This document shows, one piece after another, positions 48,831-58,461 of a stretch of 64,000 nucleotides of DNA (position 1 is its first letter; each line of letters opens with the position of its first letter). Under the pieces are notes generated by a model, which worked only from the letters and a program-made list of their open reading frames with translations, was not told the origin of the DNA and ran no database searches. The stretch comes from Paenibacillus sp. D2_2 (GTDB taxonomy: Bacteria; Bacillota; Bacilli; Paenibacillales; Paenibacillaceae). A program made the translations under genes and the position numbers. Where the stretch lies: positions 4,186,501 to 4,250,500 of the forward strand of contig NZ_CP133605.1 in NCBI RefSeq assembly GCF_031199965.1, written 5' to 3'.

Positions 48831-49018
48831 AAACTGCAAGTCTGCATCTTTTTATTCGCCAAACTCACTCTTTTTAAGAAAAAGATGCAAATCTGCAGAC
48901 TTTTGTCCTCATTTTTCGAGAGTCAGGGCCAAATCGTATAGAAAACCTGCACTTTTGCAGGTTTTTTTCTCCTCAAGGGCATCTCACCGCAAAAAAGATG
49001 TATTTTTGCAGGTATTTT
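48831..49018. repeat. Intergenic repeat array, family 2 (CTGCA...GCATCTTTTT units)
   Basis: Four related units at 48831-48853, 48879-48904, 48942-48968 and 48991-49018 share a CTGCA-rich half and an AAAAAGATG/CATCTTTTT half. The second and fourth are inverted relative to the first. The third (CCTGCACTTTTGCAGG plus a T-run) is a perfect hairpin with U-tract and could terminate transcription in either direction. The array fills the only large gap inside the envelope cluster. Confidence 0.65.
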
Positions 49019-49047
49019 CGTTATTTTCGGTATTTTCGCTATTTCCG
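49012..49047. repeat. Four tandem 9-bp repeats
   Basis: GTATTTTCG, TTATTTTCG, GTATTTTCG and CTATTTCCG follow one another exactly, adjoining the family 2 array and ending 25 nt before the DUF58 stop. A slippage-prone microsatellite outside the gene. Confidence 0.7.
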
Positions 49048-49072
49048 CTCCACAGCATATGAACCAATGTTA

Positions 49073-50087
49073 CTAGACCCCAATAGCCCCCGTCTTGCGC
49101 AGCGTTTCAAAAATCCCCGTCTCCAAGGACTGGTCGCAAGGGGCTATAACATAACGGATTCCACGTTCATTACAGTAACGGGAGATTCCTTCTGTATAAC
49201 GCTCCAGGGCCGCCATATATTTCTCGAGTATCTTGCCGGTGATAGCTACCTCCTTGCCTGTCCCTAGCTCAATGTCGATCAGGCGCAGGTCCCCACTAAG
49301 CCGAGGATTAAGCTCTTCCCTGGAAAGGACATGAACCAGAACAATTTCTTGTCTTGCCGCCTGTAGCATTTCCAAGCTTTGCTTCAGCTCTTCAAGCCCG
49401 CCCTCCAGCCATAGATCGGAGAAAATCCAGGCCATTCCTGGTTGCCGGGCATGGACAGTGCGCTGCTCAGCGCCGAAGCCATATTTCCCGCCCCACCCGC
49501 ATTCACCGACTGTATAAATGAAAACAGCTTTACCGCAGACGCCTTGCTGCGCAGCGGAGGAAGCGTGGCTTCCACCTTGGAGTTAAACAAATAGGTCTGC
49601 ACCCGGTCAGAGCCTGCGAAGGCAATATAACCGACAGCGGCTGCCAGCTGCTTGGCATAATGCAACTTCGAATCTTCGTTATTTCTCGGTTCTTGCGAGA
49701 AGATCCCGCCGAGCGAACTCCCATTCGTCGAACCCTCAGCTGCCGACGGTTCACGATGCGATCCCGCAGCCTGTCCAGACACTGTAGCTCCTCCTGCTCC
49801 GCGGTGATCCATAGAGGCAGACACGTCAAGGTACAGGCTGATGGGAAGCTCCTGCTCATCCCAATATTGGCGTACGAAGGGACGCCCCGTCCGGGAATAG
49901 ACGCTCCAATCAAAGCGGCGAATATCGTCGCCGGGAGAATATTGCCTATAATCGGCAAATTCCAGCGATGCTCCAAAGCTGCCGGAACGACGTTTGCCCT
50001 GTGCCGTCCCCGGACTCGCCTGCCTGATATCAGCGATAGCCTTTCCAGACGTGGCAAGAGAGCCGGAGGTAACAAAGGGACTGTCAT
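49073..50087 (-). CDS. DUF58 domain protein (frameshifted)
   Basis: The true start is the ATG at 50087, overlapping the MoxR stop (ATGA). It reads LPPALLPRLERLSLISGRRV then VRGRHRGKRRSGSFG once a missing G near 49999 is restored. The DUF58 core is ADYRQYSPGDDIRRFDWSVY, with the vWA-like LYLDVSASMDHRG. A second missing base near 49433 rejoins the C-terminal part (AWIFSDLWLEGGLEELKQ). A polar insert lies between the vWA motif and NEDSKLHYAKQLAAAVGY. Total length is about 338 residues. DUF58 proteins accompany MoxR ATPases and are thought to help in metal insertion or complex activation. Confidence 0.82.
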
Positions 50088-51072
50088 CGTGAGCTCTCCA
50101 GCTTCGCGATAATCTCTTCAATCAGTGAATCCGTCGATATGCCCATCGCCTGGCCTTCGAAATTCAAGAATAAGCGATGGCGTAAGGTTGGAACAGCAAC
50201 TGCAGCCAGATCTCCCGTTGAGACATGCCAGCGTCCCTTGCAGAGTGCTCTTACCTTAGCGATCGCGACCATGGACTGAATTCCGCGTGGACCCGAACCG
50301 AAGCTAACGTATTTACGGACCGACTCCGGAGCCGATGCTTCCTGAGGATGGGTCATCATCAACAGAGAAATGCCATAGTCCAGCACTTCATCGGCTAACA
50401 GAATTTCCTTGGCGGCCTGCCGGATCTCCAGCAATTGCTCCGCGGTCGCCTGACGAACCGCATGCGGTTGCTCCGCCGCCGTCGTTCTGTGCACGATCTG
50501 CTTCAACTCATCCGGTGTAGGATAATCGACATTGATCTTCAACATGAAGCGATCAAGCTGGGCTTCAGGCAACGGATACGTTCCTTCGTTCTCCAACGGA
50601 TTTTGAGTTGCCAGCACGAAGAAGGGCTGCGGCAAACGCCGGGTCTCTCCGCTGACAGTAACCGTCTGCTCCTGCATCGCCTCAAGCATGGCACTCTGTG
50701 TCTTTGGAGTAGCCCGGTTAATCTCATCCGCGAGCACAATCTGGCTGAACACCGGTCCTGGCTGAAACACCATCTCATTCGTCCCCTGCGGACCGAAGCG
50801 AATGACATTCGTTCCGGTAATATCGCTGGGCATTAAATCCGGCGTAAATTGGATTCGTGAGAAGGACAACTCCAGCGTGTCCGCGATCGTACGGACGAGC
50901 ATCGTCTTCCCAAGTCCGGGAATCCCCTCCAGCAGAGCGTGTCCCCGGAAAAAATACACCACAGCAACTGCTCGACGACCTTCTCCTGACCGACAATCAC
51001 CTTGCCGATTTCCTCCCTAACGGTAGAAATCGTCTCTCTGCAGGCCGGGGCCTGCTCCTTCGTATCCGGCAT
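50084..51072 (-). CDS. MoxR-family AAA+ ATPase (frameshifted)
   Basis: The start at 51072 follows GGGAGG. N-terminal lid: VREEIGKVIVGQEKVVEQLL. Walker A is GIPGLGKTM, Walker B is IVLADEINR, sensor 1 is ATQNPLENEG, the arginine region is LPEAQLDRFM, and sensor 2 is GPRGIQSMVAIAKV. One G is missing near 50950 just before Walker A; repair gives FSGGHALLEGIPGLGKT and about 330 residues. MoxR ATPases act as chaperones with vWA partners. The coupled DUF58 gene and two vWA genes downstream fit that role. Confidence 0.88.
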
Positions 51073-51096
51073 AATTTATTCCTCCCTCTCGCTCAT

Positions 51097-52855
51097 TTAA
51101 CTGCCCGGATCTATCTCCATGAAATAACGCTCTACAAGTCCCTGCATACTCTGCGGCAATTCGCTCCGCTCCAGCGAGCGCTTGGCCTCAGAGGCGTAAT
51201 CACTATAAACCTCATTATATGGGCGGCTAACTCCCTCAAAAACAGGCGATTTCCCGCCTTTTTGCACTTGGCCACCAGTAGTCGGGCCTCCATCGTTCTG
51301 AACATTTCCACTGCCTTTATAATCGCGGGGCGCGGTGATCAGATTGCGACCTCCACTGCCTAGCCCTGCTCCAGAGCCTCCACTACCAGCTCCGTTCCCA
51401 CCGCTGCCAGTCCCGCTGCCACTACCACTTCCGCTACCAGCGCCATTGCCATTGCCATTGCTATTTCCGTTCCCAGTCCCCGCACCGCTTGAACCACTGC
51501 CTGTGGAGGAACCATTTCCCTGAGTAGGGCCAGATCCACCCGATCCACTGCCGGATTGAGAACCGGAAGAGCCAGTAGAAGCTGAACCTTCGTCGTCAGA
51601 ACCGTCTGAACCGGTCTCTCCACCAGCACTGCCAGTTCCTGCAGAAGCCAGCTGCTCAGCAAGGCCACCCATACTCCAGCTATCAGCGACCGTCATCCCA
51701 GAAGCGGCCATATCCTGAGCCAGGCCGAGTCCTTGCTTAGCCAAGGCCGAAGCGAGCTGAGAGGCCTCCGCGAGCTGCTGGGCACGGTCTGCAGAAGCCC
51801 CAGCATTCTCTTGCACCAACTGCTTCAATTGCTCCATCGCCAGTTCCATCTCGTGCATTACCCTCGCCTAGCGCCTCAGCTGCTTTGTTTAGTGCTTCAG
51901 CAAGTCGCTTCGCTTCCTCATCATTCTGCGGCGCTTCCGTGGCTAACCCCTGCAGCTCGTCCGCCAGCTTCTTCCGTTCCGCTGGTGAAAGCTTAGGCAG
52001 ATCTGATTTTAGCTTGTCGATCTCTTTTCCTGCTTGCTCTTTGTCATTCTGCTGCAATCCGTTACCCAGCCCTCCGGCAGACGGACTTGCCTTCCATTTG
52101 TCTAACCATGCGCTTCTTTCCTTCTGCTGAAGCTCAAGTCGATCAGACATCTCCTGCAATTTCTTCATCGTATTTTCTAGCGCTTCAAGAGACTGCTCCC
52201 CGGCTCGGCTCTCCTTCAGTGACTGCCGCAATGCCTGCAGTTCTGCATTCAGAGCCTGCTTAACCAAAGGATCCAATGACTTACTCTCAAGCTGCTCAAT
52301 CATTTGATCCGCTTCTTTCACCTGCGCTTTGACCCATTGCCGCTCCTGCTTATGTTTATCGATTACGTCATTCATCGGATTCGGCATCACAATAAGCGCA
52401 GCAGCTAGGGCGAGGCCGAATCCAATACAAATCCACCATTTCGGTCTATGTATGAGAGGAAGATTGCTCTTCAGCCCGGAAATAAACGCTGCGCCATACC
52501 CTTCGGCCTGCAAACGCTGTTGTCCAGCCAACTGGCTATCTGATTCCGCAAAGGCTAGCGCCGTAACCATTAAATCCTCGGCTTCACCGCTTCCGTTTAA
52601 GCGATCCATTGTCCTAGCAGACTCCTTGTCGGAAGTATAGGCAAACCAACCCCAGAGTCCACCTACAGTTGGTGCAAGCAGCAAGCAGGCCGTAGCATAT
52701 GCCCATATCGCTTCAATCGGCCACAACCTCCCGGCAATGAGACAGACCAGAGCACAGGTAATGCCGGCCAATAGACCGATCCTTGCTTGATCTATCGCGC
52801 GCAGCCATTTCAGCCGCTTGCGGACGATCTCCAGCTGGCGGTATATCTTTTCCAA
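51097..52855 (-). CDS. Membrane-anchored coiled-coil protein with Gly/Ser-rich segment (frameshifted)
   Basis: The TTG at 52855 follows GAGGGGGG. Two membrane helices (IGLLAGITCALVCLIAGRLW; AIWAYATACLLLAPTVGG) and a third (WWICIGFGLALAAALIVM) anchor a long helical, probably coiled-coil region (about residues 165-330). After a one-base shift near 51855 comes more helix (MELAMEQLKQLVQENAGASA). A 90-residue Gly/Ser/Asn-rich stretch (about 51330-51620) and a conserved end (YSDYASEAKRSLERSEL...VERYFMEID) follow. Full length is about 585 residues. Seen in MoxR/DUF58 clusters as an uncharacterised component; possibly a scaffold or MoxR substrate (inference). Confidence 0.72.
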
Positions 52856-52895
52856 GCCAATCCCCCCTCTCTACAAACCATACTCTATAAAACTC

Positions 52896-53849
52896 TTATT
52901 GCTGAGGCTCCATCTTCTCTCCATTACCGGTGCCTTCGCCTGAATAGCTCTCTTCCATCATATCGGAGTCCTTGCTGCGCCGTCTCACCGGACGGATATA
53001 GCGGATGGCTAGCCACAGCATCAACACAATCACTATGCTGTAGACGATAATAAATTCCAGCCACAGCTCAATCGGTGCACTCGTCCCCATATTCCCTCCA
53101 CGTGACATGAAGGCAGTCTTGGAGAATGAGGGTTCAAAAATACTAATCAGCGCTCCGCCCGGGTTTAGTCCAAGAATATAACCGATCCAGGAAAACTCCG
53201 GAGTATTCACAGAAGAATTGTAATTCATTTGCGTCATCGCCATGGCGAACAGGTAGATGAGTCCGGTGCCCAGAAAAATCACTAAGCCAACACCGTAAGT
53301 CACAATGACCGCAATGATCGTCCGTTTGAACAAGGTAGAGAAGAAAATACCGATTGAACCTAGCAACAGCATAATGAACAAGTAAAATAGAAAAACAACA
53401 ACAAGTTGCTTCGGCGATACCCCACCATATAAGAAAACAATACAATATACCGGTATCGTCGCCACGATTAACAGCGTCATGAAGCTAAGCGAGGACAGTA
53501 ATTTGCTCAGTATAATCGTAGCTGAACTCTGCTGCGTCGTTAGCAGCATACTAAGCGTTTGCTTCTCGCGCTCTCCACTGATTACACCTGCCGTTAACGC
53601 CGGCGTCATGAATGCGATCATGACTAATTGGGCAAAGCTTAATGCGTAGAAAATAAGACGACTGATCGTAGGATCAAAGCGACCTGACCCTCCCATCCCG
53701 CCAGAAGTCAGCACATAGATGATGCCCATCGCCAGCAGCCCCATCACCAGCACATAAGTAAGCAACGAAATCGCCGAGCGAGGGGTTCTCATTCTTAGCC
53801 GAAATTCTTTATCCAGCACAGGATTGATCAATATACTTCGCCAATTCAT
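52896..53849 (-). CDS. ABC-2-type transporter permease
   Basis: 317 residues with six predicted helices, starting MNWRSILINPVLDKEFRLRMRTP. It carries the ABC-2 signature GVISGEREKQTLSMLLTTQQS at about residues 88-108. Related to the NosY/GldF group. Its ATG overlaps the ATPase stop by 4 nt. It forms the membrane channel of the transporter in this cluster. Confidence 0.84.
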   Translation of the reverse strand: MNWRSILINPVLDKEFRLRMRTPRSAISLLTYVLVMGLLAMGIIYVLTSGGMGGSGRFDPTISRLIFYALSFAQLVMIAFMTPALTAGVISGEREKQTLSMLLTTQQSSATIILSKLLSSLSFMTLLIVATIPVYCIVFLYGGVSPKQLVVVFLFYLFIMLLLGSIGIFFSTLFKRTIIAVIVTYGVGLVIFLGTGLIYLFAMAMTQMNYNSSVNTPEFSWIGYILGLNPGGALISIFEPSFSKTAFMSRGGNMGTSAPIELWLEFIIVYSIVIVLMLWLAIRYIRPVRRRSKDSDMMEESYSGEGTGNGEKMEPQQ

Positions 53850-54775
53850 TCGCCGCTTCCCCCTTTCGTTATTTCAAGGAATACATCTTCAAGATTCGTC
53901 TGAGCCTCATTAAAGGAGATAATCTTAAAGCCCGCTGAGACCATTCTGACTAGCAGCTCCGACTGCTCCAGATCACCGCCATTAAAATGAATATGAACAC
54001 CAGTAGCATCGATGAGCACCTGGCTGACAAAGGCCTCGTCCCGTAGCCAGCCACCCAGATTCTCCTCTTGTCCCAGCGTGCGGATATGAAGGACTCTTTT
54101 GACTCTTAAGCGGTTCTGGATCTCGGCGACTTTCCCCTGGGCAACCATTCTGCCATGCTCGATGACGCCAATCTCGTCAACCATCTCCGCCAGTTCCGGC
54201 AAAATATGCGAAGAAATGATGATCGTCTTGCCCATCAGTTTCAATTCTTTGATGATCTCTCGCATCTCGATACGCGCCCGTGGATCAAGCCCAGAGGCTG
54301 GCTCATCGAGAATTAGCACCTCAGGATCATGCACGAGACAACGTGCCAGACAGAGGCGCTGCTTCATCCCCCGAGACAAGCTGTCTACATAACTGTCCCT
54401 CTTATCACTCAGATTCACCAGCTCAAGGAGCTGCGGAATGAGCTTATCCCGTTCTCCTCTCGGAATGCCATAACTGGCACCATAAAAATGCAGATATTCT
54501 GTCGTTTTAAACTGGTCGTACACACCGAAGAAATCCGGCATGTAGCCAATTCTTTTACGCACCTCATGCGGGTGCAGGACAACATCATAGCCGCCTACCT
54601 TGGCTGTCCCTGAGGTAGGGAGCAGCAATGTTGCCAGAATGGACATCGTGGTTGTCTTGCCAGCCCCGTTAGGGCCGACAAAACCGAACACCGTTCCCTT
54701 ATCAATATTTATATTGACGGATTCCAAAGCATGGAAGCTGCCATATATCTTCGTCAAATTATTAATTTCGATCAT
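53846..54775 (-). CDS. ABC transporter ATP-binding protein (GldA/NosF-like)
   Basis: 309 residues. Walker A is GPNGAGKTTT, the signature is LSRGMKQRLCLARCL, Walker B is VLILDEPASGLDPRARIEMRE, and the switch is ISSHILPEL. The C-terminal ~90 residues form the regulatory tail common in ABC-2 ATPases. The gene overlaps both neighbours by 4 nt, so it is tightly coupled to the extracytoplasmic protein and the permease. Confidence 0.88.
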   Translation of the reverse strand: MIEINNLTKIYGSFHALESVNINIDKGTVFGFVGPNGAGKTTTMSILATLLLPTSGTAKVGGYDVVLHPHEVRKRIGYMPDFFGVYDQFKTTEYLHFYGASYGIPRGERDKLIPQLLELVNLSDKRDSYVDSLSRGMKQRLCLARCLVHDPEVLILDEPASGLDPRARIEMREIIKELKLMGKTIIISSHILPELAEMVDEIGVIEHGRMVAQGKVAEIQNRLRVKRVLHIRTLGQEENLGGWLRDEAFVSQVLIDATGVHIHFNGGDLEQSELLVRMVSAGFKIISFNEAQTNLEDVFLEITKGGSGE

Positions 54776-57137
54776 GGGCTCACCTGGCCTTTCAACGAGA
54801 TCTTCGGAATGTCAAAGCTGGACCACTCTTCAGCATTCACGGCGACCCTCACCACTGTGCCGTTCAGTATATAATTAGAGACAGGCTCAGGGATTTGCAC
54901 TTCACCATTGTTCCATATCAGATCTTCCCACTTGGCTTCAGTAAAATTCCAGATCATCGTCTTCGTTCGCTGGCCAGGATCATTTTGCTGCAGCTTCAAA
55001 GAAGTGTAATCGATCTTGCCTGGCATTGGCAGAGCAAATTCAAACTGCATTTCACCCTTATCCATACTCAATCTATCTGAGCCGTAGTCCGTCCCCACCC
55101 CATCGTGGATACACTTGTAATTTGAGCAGGGATATAGCCGTATGGCACATCAATTTCATTTGCTTTGGATGGCGTGAACTGTACTGTTACAGGCTGTACC
55201 CACATGTTAAGCTGGTCTGTAGCTGGATTCTTCCCATTCACGGTATATCCACCAAATGAATCCTTACTCCAGGCGATCAACATATTTCTCATTGAGCCTG
55301 TGTTCTGCTCAAGTAAGCTATTCATCATGCCACGTTCTCTATTCTTCTCATCCTCTGGACCGCTAGGGTACGGGAACAATATCGAACTGTAGCTGCCATT
55401 TGTGCTAGAGGTATAATTCGCGGGAATCTGCACCGTTTGATCCTTTGCAAGCTCCCCTAAGACGAATATGTTTCCACCCAAAATTAACGCTGCATCACTA
55501 AGATCACGATCCAAGCGATTGGTTACATTCCCTTGTGGGACTCCTTTCGTATCCAGCGCAATCTCAATATCCAGCGAGCCGAAGCTTCCTGTCTGCTGCT
55601 CAATCCACAGCTTCGCCATCGAGCGATGGGTCATATCCTTGAGATAGACCGTCGTGTTGCCAACCTGCTCACGAATCAATTGGCGGCTGATTCCTTCCTC
55701 TCCTCCTCCGGAAATATAACCGTCCTCTCTTTTGCTAGTTACGTGGGTTGCCCCAGGAATTTCAAACTCATAATTCCCCCCGCGGGGAACGAACAAAGCC
55801 GAGGCTGTCAGCTGCTCGCCCTGTCCCTGACCATCCAACTCCACGACATTGAGCATATGTGCCTGTAGAGAGGATTTACCAGAAGTACCCGTCACATAGA
55901 TGCTTACGCTAGTGATAATAGCAATCAGTGGAATCAGGAACCAAGCCCACTCGCGCCGATCAAATCTCTTAAGTACATAATAGAGCACCGGGGCAACGAG
56001 CACAGCATAACCGACCAACAGCCAGAAGAAAAGAGAGAAAGGCGGTAGAGCAAGCGATGGAAAGTAGCTCAGATAATTATCCAGACTATTCTTCATACCT
56101 TGAGTACCATTGTTCCTATCCATAACTGAACCCGACACTTTGCTCTGGAGCAGACTATTCCAAAAATCAGCATGACCGCCCCAACTATGAACAGGCTCAG
56201 CAGCCAGATCATAAGCGGCATAAAAAACCTTCCCTTTACCAAGTGACCAGGAAGCAATTAACGGTTCGCCCTGAGCATTAATGACACTATCAGCTCCACT
56301 CTTCAGCTGTGCCGTTGATATAGAAATCGTGTGATCCAGCTTCAGCTCCTTGTTCGCAAGCTTCTCCATCTCAGGCAGTGAACTGATATCCATGGTTCCT
56401 GAATATTCAACAGGCGATAAGCTCTCAAGACCTTTGACCGTCTTCAGGTAACTAGGCCCTCCAGCTAATACAAGGGTCCCTCCCTGATGTACCCAGGTTG
56501 AAATAGCCTGCTTCTTCCCTTCCTCCAGCGTATCGGAGGCAAAATTGTTAAGAAACAGAACATCTAAAGAAGACAACATAGCTGCATCCTCAGGCATTTG
56601 CTCTGGAGCTAATGCGAGGACGTTAATCGGATTATTTCGATTATTCAGCAAATTTATAAAATTCAGGCTGTCCGGATCGGACGCTAACTGCCCGATAACC
56701 GCTCCGCCCAGCGGAGCGGTTTGCAGATAGGCCTCTCCTGAAGCAAAAGCTATATTTTTTCCTGCTTCCGCCGATCCCTTATAAAAACGAATTGAATTGT
56801 TATTCTTGTTAAAAGAGTTGCCTATGATGCCAAAAGTGACCTGCTTAGCAGTTCCTGCCGGGAGATCAACCTTCTTCACATAAGTCTGGCTGCTACCTGA
56901 ATAGGGAATCTCGACCTGGACGACAACTTCCCCGCTAATATCTTCATCACTTTTTAAAGTAATCGTCAGAGGCGTCCATTTGTTCATTTTATAGCTGCCG
57001 TTATAGCCGATCTCACTCTCTACGCTAATTCTCGGACCTGCTGCATGAGCAGGTTGCGTAGTCCCCACGACAACAGTAGCAATGACGAGCATACATAAGA
57101 TTAGCGCGTACATTCCTCGCTTTACTGATATATACAA
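54772..57137 (-). CDS. Secreted/membrane protein with GATase-like domain, partner of the ABC transporter (frameshifted)
   Basis: The TTG at 57137 follows GAGGGGAG. A signal peptide (GMYALILCMLVIATVVVG...AHAAG) precedes a beta-sandwich region (IGYNGSYKMNKWTPLTITLK). A class I glutamine-amidotransferase-like domain lacking a catalytic cysteine follows (VLFLNNFASDTLEEGKKQAI then GGTLVLAGGPSYL). Two membrane helices (LFFWLLVGYAVLVAPVLYYV; WFLIPLIAIITSVSIYVTG) and a C-terminal extracytoplasmic part end it. A missing G near 55092 (GGGGTGGGG) splits the last 105 residues; total about 788. It resembles GldG-like auxiliary proteins of ABC-2 systems. First gene of the envelope cluster. Confidence 0.75.
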
Positions 57138-57269
57138 ATGATTCTCCCCTCTCAACCTTTGTTACTTCTTATTCCTATCAATGACCATTCAATATATTAA
57201 CGCGATGCCAGAACATAAAGTTACTGAGCAACCTTAGCAGGAAATATAAACCACCCCCCCTCTCAAAAA

Positions 57270-57315
57270 AACAACCGCCATGACAAGTCATTAAAGGTTT
57301 GCCATAGCGGTTGTT
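57270..57315 (-). terminator. Terminator of purU
   Basis: AACAACCGC (57270-57278) pairs with GCGGTTGTT (57307-57315), with CATG/CATA pairing extending it. On the minus strand it runs into a T7 tract (GGTTGTTTTTTTGAG). It lies 12 nt past the purU stop. Confidence 0.85.
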
Positions 57316-57327
57316 ATAGAAAAATAT

Positions 57328-58224
57328 TTAATTAAATACGACTGTCTTATTCTGATGAACCAAAATACGATCCTCGATATGCCATTTTACCGCTCTGGCC
57401 AGCACGACACGTTCAATAGTCCGTCCGATTCGCTTCAGCTCCGCCACATCGTCGCGGTGGCTGACGCGCTGTACGTCCTGCTCAATGATTGGGCCGCCGT
57501 CCAATTCTTCAGTCACATAGTGAGCTGTCGCCCCGATAATCTTAACACCGCGGTCATAAGCCTGGGCATATGGCTTTCCACCCACGAAAGCCGGGAGGAA
57601 GGAGTGATGGATATTGATGATCCGGTTACGGTAGGGTCCGATCAAGGCCGGTGACACGATCTGCATATATCTGGCCAAGACGATTAAATCTACCTTCCCG
57701 TTCACGATCTCCAGTTGCTTCTGTTCCGCTTCACGCTTCGTCTCCGGAGTAACCGGAATGTGATAATATGGGATCCCGAAGGATTCCACATATTCTTTCA
57801 TATCAGGATGATTACTTACAACCATCGAAATATCCGCATCCAGATCACCAGCCTGCCACTGCCACAGCAATTCTACAAGGCAATGATCTTCCTTGGATAC
57901 GAAGATAGCCAACTTCTTCTTGTGGCTTAATTGGAAAATGTTCCACTCCATTTGGAACTTATCGGCGATATCGGCAAAATCCCGTTTCAAGCTGTCTATA
58001 CGCGTCTCAAGCTGATCCAGATCGAACTCGATTCGCATGAAGAACATTCCGCCTTCGGGATCCATCGTATACTGGTCAGATTGTACGATATTTGCTCCGT
58101 GCTCATACAGAAACCGGGATACTGTTGCTACAATCCCAGGGCCATCCGGGCAAGAGATCAGCATCCGAGCCCGATTGTGCTCATACGGTTTGACTTGTCC
58201 ACTTATTTTCGCATGTTTGTCCAT
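57328..58224 (-). CDS. purU: Formyltetrahydrofolate deformylase
   Basis: 298 residues. The N-terminal ACT domain (ARMLISCPDGPGIVATVSRFL) is followed by the formyltransferase-fold hydrolase domain: ISMVVSNHPDMKEYVESFGI, LIVLARYMQIVSP, NIHHSFLPAFVGGKPYAQAY and GATAHYVTEELDGGPIIEQD. It hydrolyses 10-formyl-THF to formate and THF, balancing the one-carbon pool. Intact and monocistronic. MITE-like copy B sits directly upstream, so its promoter may lie in or next to that element. Confidence 0.94.
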   Translation of the reverse strand: MDKHAKISGQVKPYEHNRARMLISCPDGPGIVATVSRFLYEHGANIVQSDQYTMDPEGGMFFMRIEFDLDQLETRIDSLKRDFADIADKFQMEWNIFQLSHKKKLAIFVSKEDHCLVELLWQWQAGDLDADISMVVSNHPDMKEYVESFGIPYYHIPVTPETKREAEQKQLEIVNGKVDLIVLARYMQIVSPALIGPYRNRIINIHHSFLPAFVGGKPYAQAYDRGVKIIGATAHYVTEELDGGPIIEQDVQRVSHRDDVAELKRIGRTIERVVLARAVKWHIEDRILVHQNKTVVFN

Positions 58225-58245
58225 TGATTTCTCTTATCCTCCTGG

Positions 58246-58440
58246 CACACTATTAGAGGTAGTTCAAAAAGTCCAATTTTGATCACGAAGTAACACTGAA
58301 AGCTTAATCGACATCGAATCTTGAATTCAGCCGGGCCTTCCGGTGCTCACGTACCCAAAACGTACGCTCCGCTCCTCTGTCCCTAGCTTCATCCAACCTT
58401 CTCGGTGCTGAAAACCGGACTTTTTGAACACACACTATTA
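58246..58440. mobile_element. MITE-like element, copy B, with flanking 10-bp direct repeats
   Basis: The element spans 58262-58429 (168 bp) with perfect 13-bp terminal inverted repeats GTTCAAAAAGTCC/GGACTTTTTGAAC. CACACTATTA flanks it at 58246-58255 and 58431-58440. Shared internal blocks with copy A include GATCACGAAGT, CATCGAATCTTGAATTCAGC and CCTAGCTTCAT, then CAACCTTCTCGGTGCTGAAA. It lacks an internal ~45 bp present in copy A. Non-coding, between nfo and purU. Confidence 0.72.
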
Positions 58441-58461
58441 TTCTATGTTGAGATCCAAATC

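Noticed and set aside
48831..49018. CRISPR array
   Set aside because: Units alternate in orientation, differ in sequence and have irregular spacing, and no cas genes are present.
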